Source: an uncultured Collinsella sp. | GTDB taxonomy: Bacteria > Actinomycetota > Coriobacteriia > Coriobacteriales > Coriobacteriaceae | Length of the DNA: 7,949 nt | Direction of reading: 5' to 3' | Assembly (NCBI GenBank): GCA_900754435.1 | Contig: CAAECT010000209.1 | Span: 1 to 7,949 of the forward strand | In this document: piece by piece, positions 1-6,024 of the stretch | Numbering within the stretch: the first letter of the stretch is position 1 | Layout: the number at the start of each line of letters is the position of its first letter | The notes under the pieces: model-generated | Told to the model about the DNA's origin: nothing | The model's database searches: none | What the model saw: only the letters and a program-made list of their open reading frames with translations | Translations under genes and position numbers: made by a program

Positions 1-1
1 A

Positions 2-352
2 CTGTGCCTGGCACTCGTCGTGGGTATTTCGCTTGTCGTTCTGTGTGGGATCAGCCGTAACATCTCGCGAGGCGTCTCGCCCTTTACCAAGACGCATGTG
101 CGGCTTATCCGTGTTCTTGCGCTTGCCTTTGCTGTTAACGCCGCGGTTTCGCTTATTGGTGCCTACGGATCGGTCAATCTTACCATTGGTGGGCTGGAGC
201 TTTACGTCGTGCCTCATTCCTTCGTTATTGAGATTTGCCAAGGCGTTGCCTTTGATGCGGGGTCGCTTATCGGCGCGGCTGTCTGTCTGTGTATCTCGGT
301 GATCTGGAGTTATGCCTCGCTGCTCCAAGAGCAGTCTGACGAGCTTGTGTAG
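2..352 (+). CDS. DUF2975-type integral membrane protein, 3' part (5' end outside window)
   Basis: The reading frame is open from base 2 to a TAG at 350-352, so the true start lies before the window; the GTG at 20 is an internal in-frame codon, not a convincing start. The visible part has about three hydrophobic stretches (LVVLCGI near the start, LALAFAVNAAVSLIGAY in the middle, and LIGAAVCLCISVIWSYA near the end) and finishes with SLLQEQSDELV. That last motif closely matches the LQEExDE end typical of DUF2975 proteins. Family knowledge: these are small four-helix membrane proteins of unknown role, commonly followed by a small Cro/C1-type regulator, exactly as here. Its stop lies 8 bases before the next start, with the AGGAGG for the next gene beginning at the stop codon, so the two are co-transcribed and probably translationally coupled. 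Function is unknown. Confidence 0.8.
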   Translation: MCLALVVGISLVVLCGISRNISRGVSPFTKTHVRLIRVLALAFAVNAAVSLIGAYGSVNLTIGGLELYVVPHSFVIEICQGVAFDAGSLIGAAVCLCISVIWSYASLLQEQSDELV

Positions 353-360
353 GAGGAAGC

Positions 361-690
361 ATGAGCTATCTCATCATCGAGCTTGAGACGCAGCTGCTTA
401 AGACCGGAAAGACCAGTGCTGATCTGATTCGTGCCACGGGGCATACTCCGGCTAATATTTCTAAGCTAAGAAACGGAAAAATTAAAGCTATTCGCCTTAA
501 GACGCTTCTCGATATTTGCGATGAACTTGACTGTCAACCGGGAGATATTATTCGGCGGGTGAGTGAGAAAGAGCTTGAGGAGCTTATTGTTGAGCGTGCA
601 AAAAATGTCGTGAGACAGATGCGGAATGGTGGAGGCAATGAGGCGTCGCTTCCGACATCAGTCTTTGCTGTAGATTTGAGCGACGAGTAG
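361..690 (+). CDS. Cro/C1 (XRE)-type helix-turn-helix regulator, YozG-like
   Basis: This 109-residue protein begins at an ATG with AGGAGG at 351-356. Residues about 6-66 form a compact Cro/C1-type domain: the recognition helix region reads TPANISKLRNGK (29-40), followed by IKAIRLKTLLDICDELDCQPGD (41-62). The closing phrase LDCQPGDI is a hallmark of the YozG-like HTH family that accompanies DUF2975 membrane proteins. Residues 68-88 (SEKELEELIVERAKNVVRQMR) are charged and probably helical, and the C-terminal 20 residues look disordered; this tail is longer than in the shortest, roughly 70-80 residue, family members. It is expected to bind DNA as a dimer. It lies in one operon with the DUF2975 gene and just upstream of the peptide promoter, so it may regulate its own operon or that promoter. 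The target is not shown by the sequence. Confidence 0.85.
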   Translation: MSYLIIELETQLLKTGKTSADLIRATGHTPANISKLRNGKIKAIRLKTLLDICDELDCQPGDIIRRVSEKELEELIVERAKNVVRQMRNGGGNEASLPTSVFAVDLSDE

Positions 691-724
691 CATATAGCGA
701 GCAGCTAAAACGAGATATTGGTGT

Positions 725-760
725 GATGGGGCCCGTGTCTAGCGCGGGCCCCATCTCTTT
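725..760 (+). terminator. Intrinsic terminator after the XRE regulator gene
   Basis: A perfect 11-base-pair stem pairs 725-735 (GATGGGGCCCG) with 745-755 (CGGGCCCCATC). It can extend inward by a G-T and a G-C pair around a five-base loop, and is followed by TCTTTAAATT. The G/C-rich stem and short T-rich tail fit a rho-independent terminator. It closes the DUF2975-regulator operon and isolates the peptide gene, which has its own promoter immediately after. Confidence 0.85.
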
Positions 761-768
761 AAATTATC

Positions 769-797
769 TTGACAAATATAAGTTATCGATAAACAAT
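769..797 (+). promoter_or_regulatory. Sigma70-like promoter for the cysteine-rich peptide gene
   Basis: A consensus -35 box TTGACA sits at 769-774. A 17-base spacer leads to AACAAT at 792-797, which matches TATAAT at four of six positions. The start of the peptide gene is about 40 bases further on, behind a very strong ribosome binding site. The -35 box is clear. The -10 choice is less certain; the overlapping GATAAA at 788-793 is an alternative with a short spacer. Confidence 0.6.
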
Positions 798-800
798 AAC
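782..800 (+). promoter_or_regulatory. Candidate operator: palindrome between -35 and -10
   Basis: TTATCGATAA at 783-792 is a perfect 10-base palindrome lying in the promoter spacer and touching the proposed -10 box. A second, wider inverted repeat pairs GTTAT (782-786) with ATAAC (796-800). A protein bound here would block polymerase. The neighbouring Cro/C1-type regulator is an obvious candidate, but that link is inference. The region is A/T-rich, so a chance palindrome is possible. Confidence 0.35.
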
Positions 801-821
801 ACAAAGTAAAAGCGATAATAG

Positions 822-830
822 AAAGGAGGA
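822..830 (+). promoter_or_regulatory. Very strong ribosome binding site of the peptide gene
   Basis: AAAGGAGGA contains a full AGGAGG core (824-829), six bases before the ATG at 836. It is the best ribosome binding site in the left block. It fixes the start of a gene that would otherwise be missed for its size, and suggests high translation, as expected for a secreted peptide precursor. Confidence 0.85.
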
Positions 831-835
831 ACGAT

Positions 836-964
836 ATGAGCTGGATTGTCAAACCGAGTTATGTGGACCCCGGTGGTGGGTGCAACGGTTACTGCAAGAC
901 ATTCTGTGGAGCACGCACTTGCGTCAATAACTGCAGCAAAAACTTCTGTTTAGTTAATCTCTAG
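836..964 (+). CDS. Six-cysteine peptide of 42 residues, probable RiPP or bacteriocin-like precursor
   Basis: The gene runs from ATG 836-838 to TAG 962-964. The product starts MSWIVKPSYVDPGGG, without cysteine, and continues with a 27-residue tail holding all six cysteines at 16, 20, 24, 29, 33 and 38: spacing CX3CX3CX4CX3CX4C, rich in Asn, Gly and aromatic residues. A cysteine-free leader, a triple glycine (13-15) at the leader/core border and a regular cysteine ladder are what one expects of a ribosomally made, post-translationally modified peptide or a disulfide-rich bacteriocin. The N-terminal IVKPS recalls, from memory, the Clo7bot-type cysteine-rich peptides of Firmicutes that are partnered with radical SAM maturases; this was not checked by a search. 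No such maturase is in the window. A dedicated promoter, strong ribosome binding site and downstream exporter genes support a real, highly expressed gene. Alternatives are a metal-binding peptide or a small toxin. That it is a real gene is much surer than what it does. Confidence 0.8.
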   Translation: MSWIVKPSYVDPGGGCNGYCKTFCGARTCVNNCSKNFCLVNL

Positions 965-972
965 CAGTTGCG

Positions 973-1008
973 GCTGCTGCCAGGCGACAGTCTGGCAGCA
1001 GCGGTTTT
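973..1008 (+). terminator. Hairpin between peptide gene and exporter genes, partial terminator
   Basis: A perfect 11-base-pair stem pairs 973-983 (GCTGCTGCCAG) with 992-1002 (CTGGCAGCAGC). It extends by a G-T and a C-G pair to a GACA loop (986-989), then GG and four T. It begins nine bases after the peptide stop codon. The tail is short and no new promoter is evident before the ATPase gene at 1033. It therefore probably acts as a leaky terminator or 3' stabiliser that gives much peptide mRNA and little exporter mRNA. Confidence 0.7.
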
Positions 1009-1032
1009 GCTATCAAGCAGAACGGGAGGCCA

Positions 1033-1758
1033 ATGAGTGCATCAGCGATAAAGCTATCAAAGGTGTCAAAGCGCTACGGGAAACGGCGCGTTTTGCATGA
1101 CGTTTCCTTCGAGGTGCATCAGTCTGAGCTCTGTGCCCTTGTCGGTGCAAACGGTGCGGGCAAAAGCACGCTTATTAAAATCGTCTTGGGCCTCTGCGAG
1201 CCATCGTCGGGGAGCGTGGAGCTCTTTGGAGGCAAATCAAAAAGAGAGCTTGGCTTGATGCGGACGCGTGTCGGCTATGTGCCAGATTCCAGCGGAGCAT
1301 ACCAATCCCTCAGTGCGGTTGAGAATCTCCAAATCCGATGTTTGGAATGGGGGCTTGATGCGAATCGTGAGATTCCTCGCGTTTTGAGCCTAGTCGGGCT
1401 GGACGTCGAAGAGAAAAAGAGCGTGAGCAGTTTTTCTCTGGGAATGAAGCGGCGACTTGATATAGCTACGGCTTTGTTGGGTGACACTGATCTGCTTATT
1501 TTTGATGAGCCAGCAAATGGGTTGGACCCGCTGGGCATCGAGAGTATATGGGCCCTTATCGGTCGATTGAATCGAGAGCAGGGTAAGACCATGCTCATCT
1601 CTAGTCATGATTTGGATGAGTTGGCATCAGTTGCAACAAGTTGTGTGTTTATTCATGACGGCGAACTGCTGAAAATGGAATCGATGGACGTCATAAGGGA
1701 TGAGGCGCCATCCCTAAAAGAGTATTACAGGCGCTTGATGAAGGCGGTCTCGCTATGA
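1033..1758 (+). CDS. ABC exporter ATP-binding protein (CcmA/LanF/BcrA-like)
   Basis: This 241-residue cytoplasmic ATPase powers the two membrane proteins encoded next. All nucleotide-binding motifs are present: Walker A GANGAGKST (38-46, Lys44), signature FSLGMKRR (134-141), Walker B LLIFDEP (154-160, Glu159), D-loop NGLDP (162-166) and the H-loop His192 in SSHDLDE. The order and the NGLDP/SSHDLDE style are those of single-domain exporters of the drug, bacteriocin-immunity and ABC-2 class. At the Q-loop the sequence is GYVPDSSGAY (81-90), with Asp85 where Gln or Glu is usual. The ATG has GGGAGG at 1024-1029. The end overlaps the next start by four bases (ATGA), showing translational coupling. 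Placement behind a cysteine-rich peptide gene suggests it drives export of, or immunity to, that peptide; the substrate is inferred from position only. Confidence 0.92.
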   Translation: MSASAIKLSKVSKRYGKRRVLHDVSFEVHQSELCALVGANGAGKSTLIKIVLGLCEPSSGSVELFGGKSKRELGLMRTRVGYVPDSSGAYQSLSAVENLQIRCLEWGLDANREIPRVLSLVGLDVEEKKSVSSFSLGMKRRLDIATALLGDTDLLIFDEPANGLDPLGIESIWALIGRLNREQGKTMLISSHDLDELASVATSCVFIHDGELLKMESMDVIRDEAPSLKEYYRRLMKAVSL

Positions 1759-2579
1759 TGCGGGCGACCCATCCCATAAAGGCAGATATGATGCGTTTGC
1801 ACAGGATGTTTCCGGCGAAGTTTGGTCTTGCGCTTATTCTGGCGTTCGGCCTTCTCTTCGGTGTCTTTCTAAAAAACGGAACAACGTTGCTCGCCTTTGG
1901 CAATAGCGTTTTTGGGGAGGATATTGGTTTCTGCTGGAATGTAATCGATCCTTCTGCACCCGATGAGTCCCTTGTGCGCAGTGCTTTTGCCGGCACGTCT
2001 CTGTTCGTTCCGCTCATCGTTTGCCTGGCGATTTTGCAGGAGCGTGGCTATGAAGAGGGATGCCGAATTTCTTCAGCAAGAGGTCTTGTTCGCATTAATG
2101 GGGCCCTGGCACATGTACTTTCGTCTGCTTTAATAATCGGCGCAGCATATAGTGCGCTTTGCCTTCTTCTGTTTGCAATAGCGATAACACGTGGAGGGCA
2201 AAACTATGCGCATAGCATGCTGGCTGCATTTTTGCCCGCAATGATAATCAACGCCGTATTGGTGATATCGGTTGCGTTGGAGACGGTGACCATCTATCGG
2301 ATTACAAGCAGCGCTGTATTTAGCGGGGCCGTGGTAATAATCGGATTTGTCATGAGCTTGACGCTCTACGGAACTTACCTTCAGGCGCCCATACCGTCCT
2401 TACGATGGATTTTCCTTCTTCCGGGGCCGTATCTTGGAGTCGGATGTGCCCTTGGGTATAGCGATATGGGGCAGCTGACGCTTCTGGGATATGGCGTGGC
2501 AGCCAGCTGTCTATCGGTATTGATTTACGTTCTCGTGAGCTTTCGCGCTGGGGGTGTGTTCAATGGCTCGTCAGATTAA
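1755..2579 (+). CDS. ABC-2-like exporter permease, first subunit
   Basis: The 274-residue protein is very hydrophobic, with about six membrane segments near residues 23-39, 81-94, 118-145, 154-178, 186-206 and 242-263. A loop of about 40 residues between the first and second segments (NGTTLLAFGN through SAFAG) is probably external. This is the topology of ABC-2 or lantibiotic-immunity (LanE/LanG, BcrB-like) permeases; no more exact family is recognised. The start is the ATG that overlaps the ATPase stop as ATGA; a second Met codon follows directly at 1758. A charged cytoplasmic loop after segment 2 (QERGYEEGCRISSARG, 96-110) resembles the coupling loop seen in such permeases. It most likely pairs with the next gene product to form a heterodimeric channel served by the preceding ATPase. 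Confidence 0.8.
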   Translation: MMRATHPIKADMMRLHRMFPAKFGLALILAFGLLFGVFLKNGTTLLAFGNSVFGEDIGFCWNVIDPSAPDESLVRSAFAGTSLFVPLIVCLAILQERGYEEGCRISSARGLVRINGALAHVLSSALIIGAAYSALCLLLFAIAITRGGQNYAHSMLAAFLPAMIINAVLVISVALETVTIYRITSSAVFSGAVVIIGFVMSLTLYGTYLQAPIPSLRWIFLLPGPYLGVGCALGYSDMGQLTLLGYGVAASCLSVLIYVLVSFRAGGVFNGSSD

Positions 2580-3381
2580 AAGACTTCTCCAGTCAGAATG
2601 GAAGCATGTGAGCAAATGGGCGTACGCCTTAATCCTGGTAATTTATGCGTGCATGGTGGTATTGCAGCTTAATTCTTTCCCGATGTGGTTCTGTAGTCTC
2701 CGTGAGAACAGTTTCTTGGGCTTTTTCCCAGACCCGACGCTTCGGCTATCGGCAGAGGATGTCCTTCTATTTGGTAATGCAGGGGTTTTTCGCGGTCTGC
2801 TGTTCAACGTAGCCCCGTTGGCTCATGCATTGTTCTTTCCGTTCATCGCGGCTTGCATTGTGCCGCGCTTTGTCAGTTCGGGCTTTGTCGAGGAACCGTG
2901 GGGGCTGTCGGAGGCCCGGGGAGGGAAGCGTGTGTGCGCTATCGTTGCGCGAGCGATGCTGTCTTCTTTTGCCCTTTTGGGCGCGTTTATCCTGACGAGT
3001 GTCGTTTTGTACTGTCTTAACTGCGCGATCGTTTTGGATGCTCAGCAGTATTTCAACCTGCATGTATTTTGCTATCGACTTGTTCTTGCTGCCGCCGCCT
3101 GCCTTGCATACGTGGTTTCTTGCGTAATCGTTGTTTCCTATTTTGGGTCCGGCTTCGGTCCGATTGGCATGCTGTTGCTTGTCAACGTTGTAGCGATCTA
3201 CATACAGATCGGGGCCAATTCCATGCTTCCGCTTCCAGCCTCGATGCTCATGTGGATTTGCGGCGTGACCCCGTTGGGGGACGGTCAATGCGTTTCGATT
3301 TTAATTGACTGCCTCATAAACGTAGCAAGCGTTTTTGCCATCTGCTTTACGGTCGACCGATTGTGGTCGAGATTTCTTTGA
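2563..3381 (+). CDS. ABC-2-like exporter permease, second subunit
   Basis: Taking ATG 2563 as start gives 272 residues (MARQIKRLLQSEWKH...). GGGGG at 2550-2554 is well placed before it, whereas the in-frame GTG at 2554 lies on that purine run and is less likely. The start lies 17 bases inside the end of the previous gene, so the two are coupled. About six membrane segments are visible near 19-36, 83-103, 127-155, 166-193, 199-216 and 245-263. The basic first 20 residues, large loop after segment 1 and cytoplasmic VEEPWGLSEARGGKR (109-123) after segment 2 parallel the first permease. The two are probably diverged relatives rather than copies. Eight of its cysteines lie in or near the membrane segments. 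It completes the one-ATPase, two-permease exporter. Function beyond export or immunity is inferred. Confidence 0.8.
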   Translation: MARQIKRLLQSEWKHVSKWAYALILVIYACMVVLQLNSFPMWFCSLRENSFLGFFPDPTLRLSAEDVLLFGNAGVFRGLLFNVAPLAHALFFPFIAACIVPRFVSSGFVEEPWGLSEARGGKRVCAIVARAMLSSFALLGAFILTSVVLYCLNCAIVLDAQQYFNLHVFCYRLVLAAAACLAYVVSCVIVVSYFGSGFGPIGMLLLVNVVAIYIQIGANSMLPLPASMLMWICGVTPLGDGQCVSILIDCLINVASVFAICFTVDRLWSRFL

Positions 3382-3421
3382 TTGTTTGTGAGGGATAAAC
3401 ATACCGAGCGTATCAAATACA

Positions 3422-3455
3422 GGGGGGCGGGCACCGTGGCTGGTGTCCGCCCCCC
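3422..3455. terminator. Strong hairpin between convergent operons
   Basis: GGGGGGCGGGCACC at 3422-3435 pairs with GGTGTCCGCCCCCC at 3442-3455, 14 base pairs with a single G-T wobble and a six-base loop. It lies 40 bases after the second permease stop and about 40 bases beyond the end of the opposing C26 hydrolase gene. Neither strand carries a good T-run, so it is an atypical terminator, but its strength and position fit a shared, bidirectional one. Confidence 0.65.
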
Positions 3456-3492
3456 CCTGGCATGGAAGGTTTAAGCCTGTGTGATTCGCGAG

Positions 3493-4302
3493 CTAGCGAG
3501 CCCGCTTAACCTTGGCCGCTGCCTCGACAAACGACTTCCACAGGTCAAAGTCGGTCTCGAGCGTCTTCCACGTGTACTCAGGGTGCCATTGCACGCCCAG
3601 GCAGAACGGCTGGCCTTCGACTTCGATGCACTCGGGCACGCCGTCGGTTGCCTTGGCGACCAAGCGCGTGCTTTTACCCAGACGGTCGACGCAGCAGTGG
3701 TGCGCAGAGTTGGTCTGGATCAGCCTATGCCCGCCAACCGCGCGCTCCAGCAGCGAGCCCGGCATGACCTCGACGGGATGCACGGGGTCGTTGAGCACGT
3801 GGGTGTGGCGCCACTGCGTGCGGCCCTCGCGAGCGCCCAGGCTCGGCACGTCCATGCACAGGGTGCCGCCAGTGGCGACATTGAGCAGCTGCGTGCCGCG
3901 GCAGGTGGTAAAGAGCGGCTTTTTGGCGCGGAGCACCTCGCCGACCAGCTTAAACTCAAAGCTATCGCGGATCTCGCAGCAGAGGGTGGGGTCGTAGGGT
4001 CGATCATCGCCCCAACGTTTGGGATTGACATCGGGGCCGCCGGGAATGGCGATGCCGTCGGCGATGTCGACGTAATGACGGATGACCTCAATGTCCTCGG
4101 TGATGGACATCTGCAGCGGCAGGCCGCCGGCGGCAAGGATGGCATCGACAAAGACACTTGCGATTTCCTCGTTGGGAGAGAGCGTCTCGCTTAAAAACGG
4201 TTTCGCTTCTTCCCAGCGTGGTGCGACAAGTATGAGCGGGCGGTCGGCGGGATCGACGTCGATGTGTGGGGTATAGGACGATGAGGTGCGGGTTCCGATC
4301 AT
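3493..4302 (-). CDS. Peptidase C26 family gamma-glutamyl hydrolase, gamma-glutamyl-GABA hydrolase-like
   Basis: This 269-residue cytoplasmic enzyme belongs to the class I glutamine amidotransferase-like fold. Visible motifs are IPGGPDVNP (86-94), the nucleophile elbow TTCRGTQLLNVA (132-143, with Cys134), TNSAHHC (197-203) and GVQWHPE (236-242) supplying the catalytic His240 and Glu242. PGGxDVxP, CRGxQxxN and QWHPE together are typical of PuuD-like enzymes, which cut the gamma-glutamyl bond of gamma-glutamyl-GABA or related compounds and release glutamate. Length is normal. The ATG at 4302 has no clear ribosome binding site; no other good start is seen nearby. It is the last gene of the amino acid transporter block, 87 bases after the ATPase gene, with no evident promoter in between. 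This suggests co-expression, perhaps to use imported gamma-glutamyl or glutamine-like compounds. The exact substrate cannot be told from sequence. Confidence 0.88.
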   Translation of the reverse strand: MIGTRTSSSYTPHIDVDPADRPLILVAPRWEEAKPFLSETLSPNEEIASVFVDAILAAGGLPLQMSITEDIEVIRHYVDIADGIAIPGGPDVNPKRWGDDRPYDPTLCCEIRDSFEFKLVGEVLRAKKPLFTTCRGTQLLNVATGGTLCMDVPSLGAREGRTQWRHTHVLNDPVHPVEVMPGSLLERAVGGHRLIQTNSAHHCCVDRLGKSTRLVAKATDGVPECIEVEGQPFCLGVQWHPEYTWKTLETDFDLWKSFVEAAAKVKRAR

Positions 4303-4389
4303 GGGTGCGGCTTTCGAATCCGGGTGGACATGGCACAGGGGTGGCGCGGGACAAACGCTGGTGATGAATTTGCCCGCGTGGCAATTGGG

Positions 4390-5154
4390 TTAGTGGCCCT
4401 TGATGGAGTTGAGGAAGTCCTGGGCGCGCTTGGTCTGGGGGTGGTCGAAGAACTCGTCGGGTGTGCCGGTTTCCACGATCTGGCCGTCGGCCATAAACAC
4501 GACGCGGTCGGCCACGCGGCGGGCGAAGTTCATCTCGTGCGTGATGACGATCATCGTCATGCCCTGCTGGGCCAGACGGACCATGACCTCGAGCACCTCG
4601 TTGATCATCTCGGGATCAAGAGCGCTCGTGGGCTCGTCAAAAAGCATGGCCTTGGGCTGCATAGCAAGCGAGCGGGCGATGGCTACGCGCTGTTGCTGGC
4701 CACCCGAAAGCTGTGCGGGCACCTTATCGGCCTGCTCGGCAACGCCCACGCGGCCCAACAGGTCCATGGCGCGCTCGCGGGCTTCATCCTTGGAGACGCC
4801 CAGCACATCGACCGGTCCCAGCATGACGTTCTGCAGTACGGTCATATGTGCGAACAGGTTGAACTGCTGAAACACCATGCCCAGCTCGGCGCGCATGCGG
4901 GCAAGATCCTTGCCTTCCTGTGGCAGAGGCTCGCCCTCGATGAGGATTTCGCCCGAGTCGATGGTTTCCAGGCGGTTGATGGTGCGGCACATGGTCGACT
5001 TGCCCGAGCCCGAGGGACCGATCACAACGACGACCTCGCCGCGGTCGACCGAGAGATTGATGTCGTTGAGGACGTGTAGATCGCCATAGTGCTTATCGAC
5101 GTGCCTGAGCTCGATCAGCGGCTGATTGCTGGTGGAAGAGGTGCTCTGTGCCAT
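4390..5154 (-). CDS. Polar amino acid ABC transporter ATP-binding protein, GlnQ/GluA-type
   Basis: The 254-residue protein is a canonical importer ATPase. It has Walker A GPSGSGKST (46-54, Lys52), Q-loop VFQQFNLF (94-101, Gln96), signature LSGGQQQR (149-156), Walker B MLFDEPTSALDP (170-181, Glu174) and H-loop ITHEM with His206. The phrases FNLFAHMTVLQNV, PTSALDPE and THEMNFAR are hallmarks of the GlnQ/HisP group, which hydrolyses ATP to drive uptake of glutamine, glutamate, aspartate or histidine. The start at 5154 is backed by AAGGAG on the minus strand (5164-5169). The first 11 residues are a Ser/Thr-rich extension before the domain. It lies 36 bases after the second permease gene and completes the SBP-permease-permease-ATPase set. 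Confidence 0.95.
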   Translation of the reverse strand: MAQSTSSTSNQPLIELRHVDKHYGDLHVLNDINLSVDRGEVVVVIGPSGSGKSTMCRTINRLETIDSGEILIEGEPLPQEGKDLARMRAELGMVFQQFNLFAHMTVLQNVMLGPVDVLGVSKDEARERAMDLLGRVGVAEQADKVPAQLSGGQQQRVAIARSLAMQPKAMLFDEPTSALDPEMINEVLEVMVRLAQQGMTMIVITHEMNFARRVADRVVFMADGQIVETGTPDEFFDHPQTKRAQDFLNSIKGH

Positions 5155-5190
5155 GGTGCTCGGCTCCTTATGACTCGAAATGGTAAAGCG

Positions 5191-6024
5191 TTAGCGGATG
5201 ATGGTCGCGCCGGTCTTGTGCGAAACGTAGACAGCAGCCTTGTTAATCGCGACGTTGATGAGGATATAGATGACCGCGATTACCAGGTAGACCGACACGA
5301 GAGCGTCGTAGTTGGTAATGAGCACGCGGGCGTTTTGCATGAGGTCGGGGTAGCTCACCACGTAGGCGACGGTGGTGTCTTTGACTACGACCACAAGCTG
5401 CGAAATCAAGGACGGAATGATAAACCGAATCGCCTGCGGCAACACGATTTTAAAGGTGATTTTAGCCTTGGAGAGACCAAGCGCCTGGGCTGCCTCGACC
5501 TGCCCGCGCGGTACGGCGTTGACGCCGGCGCGGAAGATCTCGGCCAGCACGCCGGCCGCAGCGAGCGCGACAGGCAGCGTGAGCATCCAAAACGACGGCA
5601 GTGCGATCTTGTACTGGGGCAGCACCAAAAAGAAGAAGTAGATGAACAGCAGGCTCGGTACGCCGCGGAAGAAATCGGTGAGCACGCGACAGACCAGCTG
5701 CAGCGGCTTAATGTCGCTGGTACGGCCGAGCATAAGGGCTAAGCCCAGCACCAGCGCGATGGCGCCAGCGGTGAGTGCGACTTTAACGGTGCCCTCAAAG
5801 CCGGCAAGCAGGAACTTCCAGGTGGTGAGGTGCGTAAAGAAAAACCAATAGTGAACCGAAAGCTGGCCAGTCACATAAAAGCGCTGCAACACGAGGGCGA
5901 CGAGCACGGCGACGGCAACAAGCGAGATGGCGGTGCCGATGCGAATCTTGGCGCGCATCTTGGGGCCGGGAGCCTCGTAGAGCGCATCGCGCATGGTAAG
6001 TGCAGGGGAGGAATGTTTGCTCAT
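5191..6024 (-). CDS. Polar amino acid ABC transporter permease (HisM/GlnP family), second subunit
   Basis: This 277-residue inner-membrane permease has a cytoplasmic N-terminus of about 28 residues and then hydrophobic segments near 29-47, 72-99, 123-137, 146-164, 203-223 and 243-263. The EAA coupling loop, which docks on the ATPase, is clear: EIFRAG (162-167), GQVEAAQALGLS (174-185), then VLPQAIR (194-200). FFRGVPSLLFIYFF (118-131) is the usual HisM-type fingerprint. It is about 55 residues longer than its partner at the N-terminus. That extra length carries an additional membrane segment, a known feature of GluD-type subunits in Actinomycetota. Its start overlaps the stop of the preceding permease by four bases (ATGA). 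It should form a heterodimer with that protein. Confidence 0.93.
   Translation of the reverse strand: MSKHSSPALTMRDALYEAPGPKMRAKIRIGTAISLVAVAVLVALVLQRFYVTGQLSVHYWFFFTHLTTWKFLLAGFEGTVKVALTAGAIALVLGLALMLGRTSDIKPLQLVCRVLTDFFRGVPSLLFIYFFFLVLPQYKIALPSFWMLTLPVALAAAGVLAEIFRAGVNAVPRGQVEAAQALGLSKAKITFKIVLPQAIRFIIPSLISQLVVVVKDTTVAYVVSYPDLMQNARVLITNYDALVSVYLVIAVIYILINVAINKAAVYVSHKTGATIIR

Noticed and set aside
2554..2562. In-frame GTG as start of the second exporter permease
   Set aside because: The GTG overlaps the G-rich run that serves well as ribosome binding site for the ATG at 2563.
2767..3288. 173-codon minus-strand open frame opposite the second exporter permease
   Set aside because: Composition (Lys/Gln/Arg/His-rich) is that of an antisense reading of a hydrophobic protein; no ribosome binding site was found.
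3481..4194. Long open frame on the plus strand opposite the C26 hydrolase gene
   Set aside because: It lies antisense to a gene with complete catalytic motifs; the translation is rich in His/Asp/Val/Ala without recognisable domains, as expected for an antisense shadow of G/C-biased codons.
4370..4384. Short TTGCC/GGCAA hairpin between the GlnQ-type ATPase and C26 hydrolase genes
   Set aside because: Only five base pairs and no T-run on the minus strand, so it is not a credible terminator.
4324..5079. 251-codon open frame on the plus strand opposite the GlnQ-type ATPase gene
   Set aside because: Antisense to a fully canonical ATPase; no ribosome binding site and no plausible domain.
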